This document shows positions 61,874 to 64,000 of a DNA stretch of 64,000 nucleotides, one piece after another (position 1 is the stretch's first letter; each line of letters begins with the position of its first letter). Source of the stretch: Vibrio azureus (GTDB lineage: Bacteria; Pseudomonadota; Gammaproteobacteria; Enterobacterales; Vibrionaceae); the NCBI RefSeq assembly GCF_002849855.1, contig NZ_CP018616.1:1736001-1800000 (forward strand), written 5' to 3'. The notes beneath the pieces are model-generated. The model saw nothing but the letters and a program-made list of their open reading frames with translations. It was not told where the DNA came from and did not search any database. The position numbers and the translations under genes are program-made.

Positions 61874-63349
61874 TTAGCGAATTACTTTGCTTATGCTCCA
61901 TAATTCTTGCTTCGCTAAAGGTTTGGTTACGGTTTGATCTTGTTCAATTTGCTGAGCCACACGCATTCCGCTTCGAATCGCACCTTCTAGATATCCAATA
62001 AAGGCCAACACGGTGTGTTCTCCTGCAAAATATACCTTACCTTCTGGCTTGAGAAAGGCATTCCAGTGCTGAGTTATCTCACCAGGACCGTAAGCAACGA
62101 ATCCACCTTGGGTATTCGGATCACGATCCCAAGCCAATACCGTTCCTGATTCAAACAAAACTCTAGAACCTGGGTACATGATTTCTATTTGACTAAGGCG
62201 ATCGGCGATGATCTCGTTATCCGACCATTCAGCCTGCGAACGTGCGAAATCACCGGAAGTATACGCGACCAAAATACCGCCTTCTCCCTTTTGATGCTCC
62301 GTTGTCTCCCACAGCCAGCCAATAGGTAACATCGACAACACATCACCACCGAGATTTTGATCAAGCCAAAAGCGTTTGCTGTATTTGAGTAAGACCTTGG
62401 TATGGGACCCATAGCTGATACCCTCAGCCGCTTTTTGTTTACCTTGGCTCAATGCAGGTTCGAACTCAATCCGATTCAGAACCGGTAATGGCACCGTCAC
62501 CACGACAACGTCTGCATCAAATGATTTGCCCGCAGCGATAACCTTGACTCCTTTTGGAGATTGGATAATTTTAGTCACACGATGGTTGAGCAATATTGGC
62601 CCTGATATGTTATCGACAAACGCTTGGGCAAATGCCCGGCCACCTTTTAAAAAACGTTTGGTTTCAATGAGATCCTCATCGGCATTTTTATACACCTTGG
62701 CTTGATGGGCGAGCCACAGTAAAGACACTTGCTTCGACTCATTATACTCTGAGCGAATGATATGCTCTGCAATTTGTTTTGCACTTGATGACAAGGACAA
62801 ATGATTAATCCAATCTTGAGCGGTCAGTGAGTCCAGTTTGTTCGCATCAACGGCTAAATGAGGCTTTGTATGATCTGATACATGATCAGCCAGCCTTTTT
62901 AGCTGTTCCCTAAAACTGTCTATTTCTTTGCTCACTTGAGGTGAGTAATCTTGGCTAAACTGACGATACGGGATCAAACGCCCATCGATAAAGTATGCTC
63001 CCTGATCAATAGGCTCTTCATTACCAACATCCACAATCTCAACATCAAATTGCTTAGCATAACGGAAGATCTCAGAATGAATACTCTCGTCATCGAGCAG
63101 CTCTCCTCCGACTTCACCATGGTTGGTGCCAATATCGATGGTTCCCATCCTCCCACCGACTCGGCCCGTTGCTTCAAGTAAAACAACACCGTAGCCCTTT
63201 TGTTCAAGCTCATAGGCAGCGGTCAGGCCGGATAACCCAGCTCCAACAATGATTACATTACGTTCTTTAGCCATCACAGTTTGCATTGATAGTAAACAGT
63301 TCAACAAAATTGTGCATCGGATTAACGGCTTAACAAGTACAAAAAGCAT
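61874..63349 (-). CDS. Flavin-dependent amine oxidase, probably exported
   Basis: A 491-residue FAD enzyme of the monoamine oxidase/amino oxidase family. The dinucleotide-binding motif is NVIIVGAGLSGLTAAYELEQ (about residues 32-51), followed by EATGRVGGRMGT (about 59-70). The C-terminal flavin site reads VYFAGEHT then YLEGAIRSGMRVAQQI. An N-terminal hydrophobic stretch (VLVKPLIRCTILLNCLLSMQ, ending TVMA-KERN) looks like a Sec signal peptide. If the true start is instead MAKERN, the enzyme is cytosolic. Substrate (an amine or amino acid) unknown. Confidence 0.87.
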   Translation of the reverse strand: MLFVLVKPLIRCTILLNCLLSMQTVMAKERNVIIVGAGLSGLTAAYELEQKGYGVVLLEATGRVGGRMGTIDIGTNHGEVGGELLDDESIHSEIFRYAKQFDVEIVDVGNEEPIDQGAYFIDGRLIPYRQFSQDYSPQVSKEIDSFREQLKRLADHVSDHTKPHLAVDANKLDSLTAQDWINHLSLSSSAKQIAEHIIRSEYNESKQVSLLWLAHQAKVYKNADEDLIETKRFLKGGRAFAQAFVDNISGPILLNHRVTKIIQSPKGVKVIAAGKSFDADVVVVTVPLPVLNRIEFEPALSQGKQKAAEGISYGSHTKVLLKYSKRFWLDQNLGGDVLSMLPIGWLWETTEHQKGEGGILVAYTSGDFARSQAEWSDNEIIADRLSQIEIMYPGSRVLFESGTVLAWDRDPNTQGGFVAYGPGEITQHWNAFLKPEGKVYFAGEHTVLAFIGYLEGAIRSGMRVAQQIEQDQTVTKPLAKQELWSISKVIR

Positions 63350-63483
63350 AGGATTTATAAACTCATGAAATAACCGTTATGCTATTGAAATGTCAGATCC
63401 ATTGAAACTTAAAAAAAGCCATGACGCACCGCCTTCATCACAATAATAATTCAGGTATATGTTGAAATACTCAGCGGCTGATC

Positions 63484-63518
63484 AAAAAACGGGAAAGCAC
63501 ATTGCCTTCCCGTTTTTT
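63484..63518. terminator. Bidirectional rho-independent terminator
   Basis: AAAAAACGGGAAAG-CACATTG-CCTTCCCGTTTTTT: a stem CGGGAAGG/CTTTCCCG-type (with small mismatches) with A-runs and T-runs on both sides. It lies directly downstream of the minus-strand lipoprotein gene at the window edge. Confidence 0.85.
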
Positions 63519-63534
63519 AATTTTATTGCAGCAA

Positions 63535-64000
63535 CTACAACGTCTCGTTAATCACGCCATTGCTGACAGTTAGCATCTGTTTGAGTGGTTTGGTTGGCGC
63601 ATCTCGATACCATACTTCAGCCCACACTTGATTAACATGGTTAGGCAAGCGCATCGAATGGCTGTAGCCTCCTTGGTTATCTAAGGTCGATAACACAATC
63701 CGCGAAGCGTAATCCGGACGACCACTGGCAGCATCAAATTCGGTGTACAACGAAAGGTACCCCTCCGCACCCGCAGGCTCTGCCACCGAAAGCGACACAT
63801 CCACTTTATAATCCGTACCAAAGTTAAATCCTTTTTGTGCCACGAGTTCCGCGGTTTCCGCTTCTTCCAACGCTTCACCGTACAAGGCTGGTGTCGGTGT
63901 GCTTGGCGGAGCACTGGCTCCGCCTCCCTCACCGCCACCACAACCGACCAGAAGAGCGGATATTGCTAACGCACAAGGCGTCCAAATTGATAAGTATTTC
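63535..64000 (-). CDS. Lipoprotein (5' end at or beyond window edge)
   Basis: The reading frame enters from the right edge and ends at 63535. The visible start reads KYLSIWTPCALAISALLVGC, the second half of a lipoprotein signal with lipobox LVGC, followed by a Gly-rich linker (GGGEGGG) and a Pro/Thr/Ser stretch (ASAPPSTPTPAL). The mature ~135 residues look like a beta-sandwich domain (YKVDVSLSVAEPAGAEGYLS, MRLPNHVNQVWAEVWYRD). Only a few residues are missing at the N-terminus. It is probably an outer-membrane lipoprotein with a surface domain. Family not recognised. Confidence 0.78.
   Translation of the reverse strand, partial: KYLSIWTPCALAISALLVGCGGGEGGGASAPPSTPTPALYGEALEEAETAELVAQKGFNFGTDYKVDVSLSVAEPAGAEGYLSLYTEFDAASGRPDYASRIVLSTLDNQGGYSHSMRLPNHVNQVWAEVWYRDAPTKPLKQMLTVSNGVINETL

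Overview
The window looks like a chromosomal segment of a Vibrio or a close relative. The evidence is a Vibrionaceae-like cysB, miaE and nadA, a UPF0149/YecA protein, an IutA-type siderophore receptor, and many copies of a short intergenic repeat that begins TATACCCAAGT(G/A)ACCTCAAG. There is no integrase, transposase, rRNA or CRISPR array. The only RNA gene seen is one tRNA-Ser(GGA). Housekeeping genes at both ends flank a large accessory interior.

Left part (1-10 kb): the N-terminal part of cysB, a membrane-anchored coiled-coil protein, miaE, and a secreted M9 collagenase. The collagenase diverges from a two-gene secreted sphingomyelinase operon whose second gene belongs to the lipase-foldase (Lif) family. 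Small secreted orphans follow. From 10.4 to 15.2 kb lies an Rhs/YD-repeat gene whose conserved C-terminal core sits on a separate, overlapping gene with its own start codon and a twin-arginine signal peptide. I consider this the most unusual object here. A large minus-strand lipoprotein (15.4-20.0 kb) combines twelve cysteine-paired beta repeats with BspA-type leucine-rich repeats.

Middle (20-35 kb): a Fis paralogue, several small envelope proteins (a pair of tandem paralogues and a secreted protein with an S74-like chaperone domain), and a methyltransferase/HNH-nuclease pair. Next is a hydroxamate siderophore uptake locus: FhuF-type reductase, MFS exporter, FhuC/FhuD/FhuB-type ABC importer and the IutA receptor. 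It has Fur-box-like sites and no siderophore synthesis genes in view. PhzF closes the section.

Defence-like block (35.8-52.3 kb, almost all minus strand): a single-chain DUF262-HNH (GmrSD-like) protein; a tight three-gene operon of SNF2 helicase, type III-like adenine methyltransferase and type III-like Res helicase-nuclease; a short LRAT/NlpC-like remnant; and a two-gene operon of Upf1-like and UvrD-like SF1 helicases. The three-gene operon reads as a restriction-modification system with an added translocase. The dual-helicase operon has no obvious nuclease.

Right part (52.7-64 kb): an Ig-like/DUF1566 lipoprotein, tRNA-Ser, a hybrid histidine kinase divergent from a UPF0149 gene, an EamA exporter, a potassium channel, nadA, a flavin amine oxidase and a lipoprotein cut by the window edge. 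Functional calls rest on motifs read by eye. No database search was run.
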